This document shows positions 21,101 to 34,077 of a DNA stretch of 64,000 nt, piece by piece (position 1 is the first letter of the stretch; each line of letters begins with the position of its first letter). The translations under genes were made by a program, and so were the position numbers. Source of the DNA: Ipomoea triloba (taxonomy: Eukaryota; Streptophyta; Magnoliopsida; Solanales; Convolvulaceae); contig NC_044916.1 in NCBI RefSeq assembly GCF_003576645.1, positions 31,552,215 through 31,616,214 of the forward strand. Direction: 5' to 3'. The notes under the pieces are model-generated. The model was not told the origin of the DNA and searched no databases. It saw nothing but the letters and a program-made list of their open reading frames with translations.

Positions 21101-22718
21101 CTTTATCCGATGTAGACCTTAGTTGGATAAGTAGAAAACTTCCTGTTTCCTGCATTATGCGTCATATTGTGTATGTTTTTAATCTAGACTAGCTGATTAC
21201 ACACTGGTAATTCCTGACAGAGCATGGATTTTAAGAAGAGAATATACCCTGCCAAGTTAAGCTCAATGACCGTAAATTCAAGTAGTCCATTGACAACTTC
21301 CGCTGGCACAGCATCACAACCTTGTGGAGGTGCTGCTCGATTGGAGTTGAGCAATGGCGATAGTTTGTATGCAAAGCTGGTGGTAAATCTCAAGTTTATT
21401 AAATGTAGAAGCACAAAGAAATTTCTTCTATTGATATATTAATAGTTCAGTTCGGTGTTTCAGCTGTTTCATAGCCGTGCTGTGTGTCACAGGTTGGAGC
21501 TGATGGGTCAAAATCACGTGTTAGGGAGTTAGCGGGAATTGAGACAACCGGATGGAAATATTCCCAGAGTGCAATCATCTGTACAGTAGAACATGCAGAG
21601 CAGAACCACTGTGCTTGTCAGAGATTTTTACCTAATGGTCCAATTGCACTTTTGCCCATCGGTGATAATTTCAGCAACATCGTATGGACCATGGACCCAA
21701 AAGAATCATCCGAGCGCATATCAGCGAGCGAGAATGACTTTGTGAACATGGTGAACCATGCATTGGATCAAGGGTATGGCCCTCGTCCCAAATCACAACC
21801 ATTTGGCAGTGCTGGTTTGCTTTCTTGGCTCAGACCAGGCATCACATCATCAGCCAATGAGCGTTTTGAAGTTCCACCCAGAGTTATAAAATTATCTTCT
21901 GCCAGAATGGTCTTCCCATTGTCCTTAATGCACGCCAACAGTTATGCATCAAAACGTGTGGTCCTTATTGGCGACGCAGCACACACTGTTCATCCCCTGG
22001 CTGGTCAAGGAGTTAATATGGGCTTTGGCGATGCAATTGCTCTTTCAAAAGTCATCGCCGAAGGTGTTGCAGTAGGATCTGACATTGGGGAGGTATGCCC
22101 GTAATTATTTCTTTCCTTGAATAATCTTTTCCTGCATTGGGAACTCCCTAGAATTTCCTGCAAGACGTTCTATTAACATAGAAAATGTGTAAAAGATTGT
22201 GTCTCGACTTAATTTTCCGCTAGTTTCATTCATATATGTTGAACGTATTCATAACCTATAACGATGGACTATGCTACCTATATCTTTATGTATATAAACG
22301 AGGCATCATGCACATGGCTTTGATATAGATATATATGAATTCCTATATAACAATATTCTTGGTGCGTAAGCAAAAGACAAAAGTGCAATCCACTTTAAAA
22401 TGAGCTCTTCCAATTTGTGTTTCGGGCATTACACAAACCATTCTGCCTGCTTATTTTCGTTCCCGTTATGCATGTACTGATCAAAAGGCTTTCCTGAAAC
22501 AGGTTTCTGTGTTGAAGAAATACGAATCTGAGAGGAAACCTGCAAACATTGCAATGATGGCCGTTCTCGATGGTTTCCAGAAGGCATATTCTGTTGATTT
22601 CATGCCTGTGAATCTACTGCGGGCTGCTGCATTCCAGGCTGCGCACTATATATCGCCACTGAAACGAAATATCATCTCTTTTGCTTCAGGTGAACACAAG
22701 ATTCCACTGTTCACATGA
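15117..22718 (+). CDS. COQ6: Ubiquinone biosynthesis FAD-monooxygenase COQ6, mitochondrial
   Basis: Ten exons read in frame when the duplicated assembly block is counted once: 15117-15142, 15388-15502, 16355-16454, 16894-17037, 17617-17675, 18993-19060 (or 20702-20769), 19146-19197 (or 20855-20906), 19512-19673 (or 21221-21382), 21493-22092 and 22503-22718, totalling 513 residues. COQ6 hydroxylates the benzoquinone ring (C5) in ubiquinone synthesis on the matrix side of the inner mitochondrial membrane. Visible motifs are a basic N-terminus rich in Arg (targeting peptide), dinucleotide-binding GGGMVG at 68-73, the VGADG motif at 243-247 and the second FAD motif GDAAH at 402-406, followed by [11 protein letters not shown]. 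The start is uncertain: an upstream ATG at 15103 has the stronger context (aaaATGG) and could also reach exon 2 in frame through a weaker donor at 15123. A Pack-MULE occupies intron 5. The kinase gene follows 1.5 kb downstream on the same strand. Confidence 0.93.
17692..17700. repeat. Left 9-bp target-site duplication of the Pack-MULE
   Basis: TTTCCTTAA immediately precedes the element and is repeated exactly at 18750-18758. A 9-bp duplication is characteristic of Mutator-like elements. Confidence 0.93.
17701..17872 (+). repeat. Left terminal inverted repeat of the Pack-MULE
   Basis: Pairs with 18578-18749. Shared words include TGGTCCCTCGACTATAGCG and TGATCTTTGAGGATATATA. Differences seen by eye include C/T changes at about 17712 and 17811. 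Confidence 0.92.
17938..18374 (+). pseudogene. Captured CONSTANS-like B-box gene fragment
   Basis: Translation from 17938 shows two decayed B-box zinc fingers of the CONSTANS-like family: [19 protein letters not shown] in the first, then [19 protein letters not shown] and [15 protein letters not shown] in the second. An in-frame TAG at 18075-18077 separates the fingers. Several zinc ligands are lost: the usual 'VFC' reads VFY, and 'CVTCDRD' reads CVAWDRD. The usual initiator and first Cys pair are missing, and the CCT domain is absent. CONSTANS-like proteins are nuclear transcription regulators of flowering and light response; this copy cannot make one. It keeps high GC content and presumably came from a distant parental gene by transposon capture. 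Confidence 0.88.
18220..19927 (+). repeat. First copy of a 1,708-bp duplicated block (probable assembly artefact)
   Basis: This block returns at 19929-21636 with a constant offset of 1,709, and no difference was noticed in the segments compared. It begins inside the Pack-MULE and ends inside COQ6 exon 9, at functionally arbitrary points. It includes COQ6 exons 6-8 and a truncated exon 9 (19784-19927). Confidence 0.93.
18578..18749 (-). repeat. Right terminal inverted repeat of the Pack-MULE
   Basis: Reverse complement of the left repeat, ending ...GGTATTTACTC directly before the second TTTCCTTAA (18750-18758). Because of the assembly duplication, the same terminal repeat is printed again at 20287-20458. 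Confidence 0.92.
19928..19928. other. Single ambiguous base (N) at the junction of the duplicated blocks
   Basis: The only N noticed in the window stands exactly between the end of copy 1 ('ttacctaat') and the start of copy 2 ('ctaaatcctacgg'). This is what a failed merge of two overlapping contig ends would leave. Confidence 0.97.
19929..21636 (+). repeat. Second copy of the 1,708-bp block, continuing into real COQ6 sequence
   Basis: Begins with a beheaded Pack-MULE (19929-20458) whose left end and left target duplication are missing. It then repeats COQ6 exons 6 (20702-20769), 7 (20855-20906) and 8 (21221-21382), and enters exon 9 at 21493. Exon 9 is complete only here, because the sequence continues past 21636. 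Confidence 0.93.
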
Positions 22719-23299
22719 TCTGTACGGTAGATTTTAGAGATATTTTGTGGAATTTGGTTTAAGTTACTGCCCACTATCATATTTTGGAAGGATTGTGAAT
22801 GATGATTTAAAATTAGTGATAAAGTTCAAAACTTGTAATTATTATATTATTATTACAAAAAATATTTATTTTAATTTACCTCATCCACCTGGGAGCAATA
22901 TGATAAGTGTCCAGTGTGGGATTTAATCTTAAAAATTTATTATTTGTCCAATTACATTCATATATGTTTGTGTGGGAGCAATATGTGAGTGCTTTCTCCG
23001 AGGAGGTTGACAATTTAAAAGAGACTCCTATTCCTGGGGAAGGGAAAAGCGTAAGTTTGTGGAAAAGATAGTTACGTATGTCATAATTGAGTGCGTGTTA
23101 TACCAACATAGTACATACATATTTAGTTTATAATTCAATCTGAACACGGGAGCAATTAGCAAAAGCAACACTGGCAATGGTATAACATGCACTCAATGAG
23201 TGTATGTTATACCATTATCTATTTCCAATTTTGAAATCATTTTTAATTCCCAGGCTTCAAAATTGATCATTTTCATGCTTCAACTCTTTTATGGCAAAA

Positions 23300-23436
23300 A
23301 TTTGTGTGAAACCGTCTCACGGGTCTCAATTCGTGAGACGGGTTAGATCTTTGATTAATGAAATCAAAAATCACATATTTGTCTCATTAATAAAAATTTT
23401 AACACGGACTGAAACCTGTGACAGTCTTACACAAAT
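23300..23436. mobile_element. Small MITE with 'gtgtgaaaccgtctcacggg' end
   Basis: The left end TTTGTGTGAAACCGTCTCAC is inverted imperfectly at the right end (GTGACAGTCTTACACAAA). Its left end closely matches the better preserved element at 38904-39050, so the two are one family. An adjoining AT-rich tail with 'tgtacttttaatatatta' belongs to another dispersed repeat. Confidence 0.65.
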
Positions 23437-23882
23437 GATGTACTTTTAATATATTAAAAATATACATTGTACTTATAGTTCACATAAATGTGTGGACCAT
23501 TATCTATGCAATAATGATTTATTATGCACTGAAACTTTGAGCTTTAGTAAAATGAAAAGGTTTGGAAGTTTAGTAAAATCAAAATATTATTTAATTTTAA
23601 AAATTTAAAACCAATAATATTTTAAATTTTTAATAAAGAAATAAATAAATTTGTTTAAAAAATAAAATAAAAATAACTTGTGTCAACACTATAAAGGTTT
23701 AACCTGCTAAACAAGTCAAATTGAACAATTTTACAGATATAAGATATTTGAATGAAACTTTTTTTTATTTATTTAGGGGACCTAATTACACTATCCAATT
23801 AATTTTAGGAGGTTAATTTGACACTTTTCCCTTGATTAGAGATTTAGAGGCCATGAAAGTCCATTGTCTATTTGTCATATAT

Positions 23883-23883
<1 letters not shown>

Positions 23884-23922
<39 letters not shown>
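23884..23922. repeat. A39 homopolymer
   Basis: An uninterrupted run of 39 A, about 330 bp upstream of the kinase start codon. It may be a retroelement tail or slippage product; its length in the assembly should not be trusted. Confidence 0.95.
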
Positions 23923-23926
<4 letters not shown>

Positions 23927-24254
23927 TACCGCTGGGCGCGGGTCGGGCGAGCACGAAACGAACGGCTGTAAACATAACTCCCGCCAGCCGTCAGCTCACT
24001 ATGCCCAACTAACTCTCAGCCCAACGTTTTAGCTGCTATTCGCTCCTCCACGTGTCTTTTCAACAGCCATAACCTACTCGGGTGTGTACATTGTGTCACA
24101 AACAACGAATATACACTGCTGCGATCCTCTCCACACCTCGCTTACTCACAGATCTTCACGCTCTCAAATTCAATTCAAATTTCTACATACTTTTCATTTC
24201 AGTTCTTATCTCTAGATTTCTGGTAGCAATATCTGAATCGTTGATTCCGCAACA

Positions 24255-27200
24255 ATGGACGCAGCTTCGCAGCTCGTCTTCTGCGGAATCGATCCTATGC
24301 GTTGCACCTCTCTGCCGTCTCGTACTGTTTCCGTTCCCTTTTTGAAGGCTGCCAGCAACCGCCGGTCGTTTCCGAGGATTCGGAGACGGAACGCCGTCGT
24401 GCGTGCCATTGCAACTGAGCCTAAGCCGTCTGACACCAAGCCTTCTCCGTCCAACACGTCGTCGTCTCGGCCGGTCAACGGATTCCCCAAGCCAGTAAAT
24501 GGAGTCTCTACAGTAAGTTTCTAGTACCTTTCAGTCATTTTTTTGTACGGAGTATTTATTTTGCTTTACTTGATAACTGGTATAATGTAAATTTTCCTGA
24601 ATTTCTGCATTAACAGATGTGGATAAAAATTGGGGTTCCCTGGAAAATCTAGTTAAAATGAACTGTATACTCCATGATTTCCTTTTCTGGTTTAAATTAT
24701 GTGTAGTATTTCTGAATTTCTTCATGTTCTTATGTTTTGTAGCAATTGTATGTGATGGAGGTGCTTGTTCGTCTAGCAATCATGTACTTTTACTCTAGAA
24801 TTAGTGATGCGGCTCTAGTGAAGTCTATAGCAAGTGCTCAAAACAAACGCACACACATCTATATATTATATACCGAGTGTTTGTTTTATATTACCTGCAT
24901 TAGTATGTATTTTCCGTATTCATGTACCTAGGTTCTAAATATTCATATGTTCAGAGCAGTAATGTGCCTGTTTATGTCTTAGTTTATTGCTTATGGTATG
25001 AGGTTGGGGATGACAGAGAATGCAGGATGTATCACAAGAGATCAAGAGAGTAAGGGCACAAATGGAAGAAAATGAGCAAGTAGCCATATTAATGAGGGGG
25101 CTACGAGGTCAAAATCTGAAGGATTCTCAGTTTGCAGATAACAATATTAAGCTTCGCCTAGTTGAGGTATGCGTGTAACACCTTTTATTAAGATTCTCAC
25201 TGTTGGTATGTTTTTTTTGTTGTGAAAGCTCTCAGATGAGGCAGACCTCTATTTTAGTATAGTGTGAAACACTCTAACAGCAGTGTATACGGCTTAACTA
25301 TCATGTATACCTATACTTCTGGTTTCAAGAGTGAACCGTTAACTTACTCTTGTAAAGGAATTCCAGTTTTATACATGATTCAGTTATGCTTTGACCATTA
25401 TATGTTGCTAGCCATCATAAAGTTATGCATGGGCATTTACAAGCTCTCGTAGTAGCAGAGAAAGTTTCTTAACAAGGCAGAGAAGTCACAAAGATTATAA
25501 ACTACTAAAAATTTTAGGTTATGTTTTTTATTGGATGCATATTTTTTGTTAGCCTCTTTGCCCAATGATCTTTAACCTGCTTTAAGGTTGATTATGCGTG
25601 GGCTATCGACTTAATAACCCAACTTCTACACATCACTGAACTTTTCAGTTTGGGACCACTATCCATAATTCCATATTTAAGCAAATTGTCAACACTATAC
25701 TATTCATAGTTTCATACATACAGTTAGAAGTAGGACCACTAGTACTATGAGGTTTGAACTTTAGAATATTTTCCATGAGGCAGTGAAAGTTAGCAGATTA
25801 CTTAGTAACTAAAAGGGAAGAAAAAGTGAATCCTGATGTTCCATTTATAGAAAAGGGTTAACAAAATGAAAGTTTGCTGATTATCAACAGAAGTTAAGTG
25901 ATTGTTGCCTGCCTTTCTGTTTACTTCTAGAGTACATGATTTCCTCTGGCTAAAAGTTTTATTCTTACATATGTGCTGTGTTCGATTTCTTAAGGTTGAT
26001 GAGAGCAGTGAGTTCCTGCCTTTAGTATATGAGCCTGCTAGCATTGCTGCATATTGGGGAAAAAGGCCAAATGCTGTTGCAACACGTATTGTGCAATTAT
26101 TGTCTGTTGCTGGAGGTTTTCTTTCACGCATTGCCTCGGATGTAATAAACAAAAAAGTTAAAGAGGTGAGCCTTCAGCATCACACTTTTACCTATTATGC
26201 TACTTTTTATGTTCACTGACCAGCCGAGGAAAATAGTGCTAAAAGTTGTTTTTATTTTTATGTATGTAGTTGATACATAGGAACCAGAAGCCTAAGGCCC
26301 TTAGGCACTTCTTTATGATATCCTGGAGACCATTTACTTGAGAGTTTCAAGCAGGCAAGTCCCCAAATTGTGCCATAATTGGGAGCTTAGCCTAGCTTGG
26401 GGCTTTTCTAAGGCTATTTTTACTTGGCAGTGTCTGCATGTGTACATAGGCATGGCCTCTTTTTCTATTTACTGATCAGGGGATTCCCCATTTTGTTATA
26501 TGTAACTCATTGATACATATTTCTAGTTTTATTAATTAAACATTTTTTCCCTATAAATGGTAAATGTGCACAAAGTGGGCGAAAAATAAATATCATATAC
26601 AACAGGTAAGAAGGTTTCACATTTACTAGCTACTGATAAAAATCAAGCAAAATGATAGTGATTGCGGTGTAGTAGCACTGTAGTTAACTAATTTTAATAT
26701 ATAGTCCAGATACTTATGATTGATAGACTGGACCCTGTTCTTTGACATGGTTATGTTTTTTACTTCATTGCTTGTATTACCTTCAGAGTGAGCTTAAAAT
26801 GATGATCTACATCTACTTGTTGGTCTACATTTGTGGTTTTTTTTTCAATGAAGCAAACACATAAAAATTCTGTCAGCAATTTTCAGTAAATTCTTCATTA
26901 TTTTCTTTTTGCATATCTTATGTCAAAAAAGGGGGAATGCACATTTTCTTAAAACAGTTCCTCAAAAACTATTCTATGCCTTTTGCATATCCTATAACCT
27001 TTTGATCTTTATCTTACCACTAGAATGAGGTTGCCCGAGCTATTGAACTGAGGGAGATTGTAACGTCCCTGGGTCCAGCGTATATTAAACTAGGGCAGGC
27101 ATTAAGCATTCGACCTGATATACTATCACCAGTTGCAATGGTTGAGCTGCAAAAGCTTTGTGACAAGGTAAGGCTGAAGCTCCTTATTTACTACCAACAA

Positions 27201-30200
27201 AAATTCTTTTTCCTCTGAAGTTCCCCTGTGCTTCAATTTGCATACTATTAGTTAAATTCACTGAATTCTGTTCTCGGTAATGGCTTATGGATTTTTTATT
27301 TTTTATTTTAGAAAAAGATGGACTGAATTAGAAGTGATACGATTTGATAAGCTGGAGTCTCTGATAAATTCACAACTTTTATTTGGCATTAATGAGTAAA
27401 TGGATTTCGTAGGTATTTGCATGCTGTCAACATCTTTGTGCTTTCCACACCGGAAGGATAAGTATTGGGTGGGCATGTATACACCAATGTATAGAGGGCA
27501 TGTCTTTATAGGTTCTTGAACTATATAGCATTTATCCATATCTGACAGAAACCTGTTAATGTCCTGAGCATAAAGAGAACTCTTTTTTTTTCTTCTTAGT
27601 TTTATAGTGTTTACTTAGGAGCAGTATTGGATTTCATTAGTTGACCATATGCTTATACTATCTGGAATTCAAACATACATGAAATAGTGAATATCTTCTT
27701 GTCAAACAACAGGTATAACATCCATTAGGAGGAAAAGTAATTTGTATATGATACTATTGAGAGATTATTTTCTGAATTTAAGAATGAAGATTAATATCTA
27801 TTAACTTGATATGAATACAAAAACAAAATTGCCAAACACTTCTGCCGTTGACTTCTTCATTAACATCTTCCCTGCAGGTTCCATCGTTTCCGGATGATGT
27901 TGCCATGGCCCTTCTTGAGGAGGAACTTGGACAGCCTTGGTATAACATCTATTCAGAACTTTCTCCCTCCCCAATTGCTGCTGGTAAACTCAGTTACCAT
28001 TTAGCTTTACTATTTGTTTTGAAAGCTCTGGGATAATAAGTTTTCAAATAATTAATTTATGTCTCTAGGTTTCTTTCATTAGGCTTTCCCCCTTTCTGAA
28101 TGTAGTGCTGCATGTGCTCTATCTTTATACTTGTGTGTTTTCGCATGTTGTCTCCTTTTACCATAGGGGTAAAGTTCTGGGGAAGAATCCTTTGGCTCTT
28201 AATTCCTGCCAGGTTCTAAGGCGCATGTTTTTGCATTTATGGAAATTTGTTGGCAGCATCTCTAGGACAGGTGTATAAGGGCCGGCTCAAAGAGAATGGA
28301 GATTTGGTAGCTGTTAAAGTACAGAGACCATTTGTCCTTGAGACTGTTACAGTCGATTTATTCATTATTCGGAATTTGGGTCTATTTCTTAGGAAATTCC
28401 CACAGGTAATAGTTGTTAGTTACTGTTCACCATCTTGATGTCTTTCCTTTTGCTTTATGTGCTCAATGCTTGTTGCAATAATGACACTGTTCCCTTTTTA
28501 TCTTCAAGATCTCAGTTGATGTGGTTGGATTAGTTGATGAATGGGCTGCTCGTTTCTTTGAAGAGCTTGATTACGTTAATGAGGGAGAAAATGGGACACT
28601 TTTTGCAGAGATGATGAAGAAAGACCTTCCCCAGGTAACTGACAATCTGACATCACTATCTGTCAGTATAACATTGACTTTTCATCTTTTCCACCTCAGC
28701 ACACCCTGCCTCGCACACACCAACACAACGAGAAGAAATAGGAAATTAAGAAAAAGTGACCAATTTAGGCAGAAAAAACCACAGGCATAAATGAGCCTTT
28801 TTTTGGTTTTGTTTTGTTTCTATTCTTTGACTCAAGAAATGAAGAGAGGTCTATGATCTTCCTTTTCCATATAGAAGAGCAAATAAGGTTTCTTAATGCT
28901 CGTGAGAGGAATACTTTGATGCTGCCTCAGTTTTTAAAAATGCATATCTCTGATTTGGGAGACTTCTCTCAGGTTGTTATACCTGCAACATATCAAAAGT
29001 ATACTTCAAGGAAGGTTCTTACAACACAGTGGATAGATGGAGAGAAACTATCACAAAGTACAGCAAGTGATGTTGGGGAGTTGGTAAATGTTGGTGTGAT
29101 ATGCTACCTTAAGCAGGTAATATATTTTTGAAGGTGTTTGTGATATTTTTGAAAGTACAAACTCTTCAAACCTATTAGTGCCTCTAACTTCTATTGAAAC
29201 CTTGCCTTCTTGATATTACCAGCTGATTGGTTTATGATGTTTGTCAGTCACAGTTTGTGAAACATATCTTTGTTAGTATCATGTACATCATCTTACTGCT
29301 TTTCATTTTCTACAGCTGCTTGATACAGGTTTCTTCCATGCTGATCCTCATCCGGGGAATTTGATACGTACTCCAGATGGAAAGCTAGCTATACTTGATT
29401 TTGGTAAGAACTCACACTATAAGAGTACATTATGGAGAGTCATTCTAGGTTATACTTGATTCTGTATGAGATCCTTCCATGAGGATATTTTGCAGAAAAT
29501 CTCATTCTAGAGTAAATGCAGCTTTCTGCTTTGACCTCTTGAGGTTTGGGAACGCTTTACTTGTTTTCCTTTTGAAAATTTTCAATGTTCAAATTAGTAC
29601 GTCAACAAAAAAATGGTTGGGAGCATTAGAGTATCTTAAGATGCTTAATTTAGTAAGATGTTGAACTTTGCATTAATTTTGAATTATTACAGCATGCTCT
29701 GAGTTGTTTTTAATTTTATTTATTTATTTTTTTGGGTAGGCTTGGTTACAAAACTAACAGATGATCAAAAATATGGCATGATCGAAGCTATAGCTCACCT
29801 TATACACAGAGACTATGGTGCAATAGTCAAGGATTTTGTCAAGTTAGGTTTCATTCCAGAAGGGGTTAATTTGGAACCAATCTTGCCAGTGCTGGCAAAG
29901 GTTTTTGATCAGGCACTTGAAGGTGGAGGAGCAAAAAATATTAACTTCCAGGAGCTGGCATCTGATTTGGCACAAATAACATTTGATTATCCATTCAGAA
30001 TACCCCCTTATTTTGCTCTAATCATTCGAGCAATAGGAGTTCTGGAGGGTATTGCCTTAGTGGGAAATCCTGACTTTGCCATTGTGGATGAAGCCTATCC
30101 ATATATTGCACAGGTAGAGTATTAAGAGGCTGCTATTCGTGCTTTTTGAATACTCCATAATGTTTTGGAGAATCCACAATTTATTTGACTGAATCTCTTA

Positions 30201-31710
30201 TTTTAATCTACAAAATATGTTACTTGTGCCAAAAAACAGAAAGTTCTATATCTGTATGTTTAAGTTTTCTATACTCTGAAGTTAACTCATACCTTTCTTA
30301 TCAATACCAGAGACTCCTGACAGATGAATCTCCACGTTTGAGGAATGCTTTAAGATATACCATATATGGGAAATCTGGTGTTTTTGATGCTGAAAGATTT
30401 ATAGATGTCATGCAAGCATTTGAGACTTTCATAACTGCAGCTAAGAGCGGAGGTGGGGAGAATTTGAATGGGAGAATGGCAGAACTTGGAATTATACAAA
30501 CGCAACCAAATTATATGCTCCCCGTACTCCCATTGGCTGCGTCTGAAGGGATGCAACCTGTTAAAACTAGAGCAGCCTTGGGATTTCTAATTTCTGAAAA
30601 AGGGAACTTTTTCCGAGAATTTCTTTTGGATGAGGTATGTTTACGGATTGAAGTTTAGGGAAATGTTATTGCTGCCTTTTATAAATAATATTTGGGTCAT
30701 ATATGTTGGATCAAATATCCAAGGAACCCTAAACATGCGTATACACATTGACTTTAAGCAGATTGTAAAAGGAATTGATGCAGTTACAAGGGAACAGTTG
30801 GTGCAAATAATGGCTTTACTTGGAATACAAAATGCATCTCCAGTATTCAGCATGGTTCCTACTTTAGGGCTTATCAAACCTGCTGCGCTTTTGCCAACAA
30901 TAACTGAGGAGGACAAAGTCATATTGAACAATGTCCAGAAGATAGCTGATTTCTTAACAGCTGGAAGTGCAATTTCATCAAACCAGGTACATTTACCTTT
31001 TCTTCCCTGAAAAAAAATATTCATTCTATCTTCCATAGACCGTATATAGCACGGGACCTGGACTAGCTTGTGTTTATGATCTACTTAGGCAGTTGTATGG
31101 ATTAATATTTAATCATAATACAAATTGTTTTTTGAATCATATACAAACATGGGCTAAATTTCAATTATTCATATCATCCTTCTTGCTTGTGGTCAAAGTG
31201 GAAAGTCTCAATACTAGTATGGTGCATAGCCATTTCAGACATTAGAAGATACTAATTGCTTTCCACATCTGCAAGGCATTGATTTAATATTATCTATTGG
31301 GATTTTCCAAAATTATGAACTTCCATAGGTTTTTTCATAAAAATCAACTACTGTATTTTAAATTCCCTAGGTCTTTACCAAACAAGGCTTATAGCTTATT
31401 TTTAGTCAAAATAAGCTAAACTCTAAAATAAGCTCTACCAAACAGAGCCATAACTACATGTAATGAATTGTTAAAATGTATGCAGAGAATATTGTTTACA
31501 GTTTGTTCAACCTAATTAGATGTGCAACATTGAGAATATTGAACTGCATGCATGTAATTTCCAACTAATGTGCAGGGTGTTGATGTTTCTCGGGCTATTC
31601 AAGAACTTCTCCCAGTGCTTCCAGGCCTTTCGGCTAAAGTGCTCCCCGAGGTGCTGAGTCGATTATCTTCCAGGGTATTCGCACGCTTGCTACGAGATAC
31701 ACTACTGTAA
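24255..31710 (+). CDS. ABC1K6: Plastid ABC1-like atypical kinase, probable ABC1K6
   Basis: Thirteen exons (24255-24512, 25026-25166, 25995-26165, 27024-27167, 27878-27983, 28257-28405, 28509-28634, 28973-29116, 29316-29403, 29740-30113, 30311-30634, 30762-30986, 31576-31710) join in frame to 794 residues. ABC1K proteins (UbiB/COQ8/ADCK family) are atypical kinases; the plastid members sit in plastoglobules and thylakoids and regulate prenylquinone and tocopherol metabolism. The Ser/Arg-rich N-terminus (about 60 residues) looks like a chloroplast transit peptide. Family motifs are present: KLGQ at 212-215, the Ala-rich loop [11 protein letters not shown] at 272-282 in place of a Gly-rich loop, VAVK with K294, HADPHPGN at 421-428 and DFG at 441-443. 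The ABC1K6 assignment rests on the length (I recall about 793 residues for the Arabidopsis protein) and on its position next to COQ6, as in Arabidopsis; other ABC1K subgroups are not fully excluded. No defects were seen. Confidence 0.92.
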
Positions 31711-34077
31711 CTCTAATTAATCCTTAACTTTCTTGCTCTAAACCACCTGCATTATATTGTGCACATTTGGTGATTCACATGCCTAGAGGCTAGAGTAGAG
31801 ATTACACAAATACAGTATAGATTGACAATATATTGAATCCTCTCTGTATTCAAATAACAGAAAAATCTGTATAGTTCAATTAATGTAAAGCTTTATGCTA
31901 AAATCATTTTTTTTTTCATTTTACATTATTCAATTATTGTGATTGTTGGCTGTTACCAGTACTAAAGTGCGCTAAGGTTTTAGCATTTTTAGGTTTCACT
32001 TGTGAATACAGGACTATGGCTGGTCCAGGAGGGTTGATGGTCTATCTGGTTATCTATGCCAGACCTGACTCGAATTGAGAAGTTCTATTGGTTTTTTTTT
32101 TTTTTGGGTGTAAAGGTTAGTTCATATAAATTATAATTAGTATAAATTGTTTTTAAGGATAATCCATGCCCGAAGAGTAAAAAGTAACTACGGAATAATT
32201 AGGTAATCATCCATCCAGAGTCTAACACAACCGTCATAGTAATGTGATTGGTGAGACATGCACACCCTTGGCAAAACTTGTTCCAACACCATAAGATTAC
32301 AAGTTTAATTTCTAGCGAGAGTGTCTATTTTAATTAGGCTGTAAGTTCTAGCGAGAGTGTCTATTCAAATTAAGTTGTAAGTATACTTGCAAATTGAGCC
32401 ATTTGCGAGTTATAAATTTGAGAATAATTTTAAAAAAAATTAAGTCACCGAAAAAAGTCACCATTCGAGTTGCAATATAATTCTTGTCAAATTCTCGCAT
32501 GTTTGGTTGGATGGAAAATCAATTTGACTTTATTGGTTTTTTTGTCCTCTTGGTACTTCTACTTTATTGATGTTTGTTTATACTTTGTACTTCTTTTTTC
32601 TTTTTTCAATGGCCATGTTTGGTAATACCGGTGAGTTGATTGGATTAGAGGGTATGAGTAGTTGATAATATTAGTTGATTGTAGAAATGTGTTTGGTAAA
32701 TTAGTTGTCAGTTTATACTTTTTTAATATAATTTTTTTTTTCAAAAAACTAATTGAAAAAGTTATTTTAAGCAGTTTTTTAATTTTAACATTTTGAAATT
32801 ACAAAAAACTGATTAACTAAACACTTATATCGATTTTTTAACCAAGTCAGACAGCTAATAATAATTAAATAAATCAAAATTAACTAATAAACTAACTATT
32901 TTACTTAAAAAGGGTCAATTTGTACTTTTAAATATATTGACATAACAGTAAATTTCATGTCTTATGTGAAAAAATATATAAATTTACAAGAATAAATATC
33001 GCCTCAGTTTTTTATTCTTTTAAATGGGGGAGAAACAAGAACAGTTAACGGTTTCTAGAAGTTATACACATTCGCACTTCCAACAACCTAATTTTCCTTT
33101 GATAGGTTTACTTTGTAGACAGTTATTTTCTTCTTGGGCAGGTAAAATATCTATTTGCTTTCGTAACTTGTAGAAAAAAAATGGAGAAAAATAGCAAGTA
33201 TATCTGACAATTTGCAATCCGATATTTTAACACGATATAAAATTATACACCTACGCAACATATTAGTATTTTGTCTTCACATATTTCGGATCATTTCGGA
33301 TCATTGACGAGTTGACTTGTTAAAATTTGTGTCTTAATGGGTCAACTCGTTTAGTATTAGTTATGATTTTTAAATAAAAAATTTTCATTTTAGGAATATT
33401 ATGGTATGCTGTGAATTAAATATGTTTATTATTTTGTTGAATTTAATTGTATTTTTTTTAAAGTTAATTTTAAAGCTTTATTTTCAAAATTGAAAATTAT
33501 ATTAACATGTTTAACGTATTTTAAATGGATTATCGTGTCATATCATGTCGTGTAGACCCAAAACATGTTAACGTGTCAATATGTTTATAAAAAATATTTG
33601 TGTTTTGAACTCTAACATGCTAATTATAGCTGGTGGTGTTCATGTTTAGTTTTATAGTGTTCATGTAATTATAGTTTCAATCCTTAATGAACTTGTTTAC
33701 ATGAATTGAGAGTCTAAAATAGTAAGAGATCTAGTCATCTAGAAACTAACAGTAGATTTAAATAATTAGCAGTCGAGTCTTGATGGCAACTATGCACTAA
33801 TTTCCTCTCTTGACTCAATCAAAGATTCTATAGATATGAATTCCTCCATCCCAAGTTAAACATTTATATTTAATTTTGACCTCTAAATAATTTGTGCGAC
33901 AAAAAGCTAAATTCTGTTCTCTTAATGGGGGATGACATACGAGACAGATAAGATTTATATCTAAATTATTTAATATATTTTAGGAAAGAATGTGTTTTTA
34001 GTCCATCAATTATTTATTAATTAATTATTATAATTTTCTTATTTTTGTTGTTGTTGCAATATATTTTTATAACATTT

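Larger units (their letters stand above)
22719..24254. other. COQ6-ABC1K6 intergenic region
   Basis: Contains the COQ6 3' end, a MITE at 23300-23436 and an A39 tract at 23884-23922. The final 330 bp is the GC-richer proximal promoter and leader of the kinase gene (GCTGGGCGCGGGTCGGGCG near 23931). No additional gene was seen. Confidence 0.6.
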
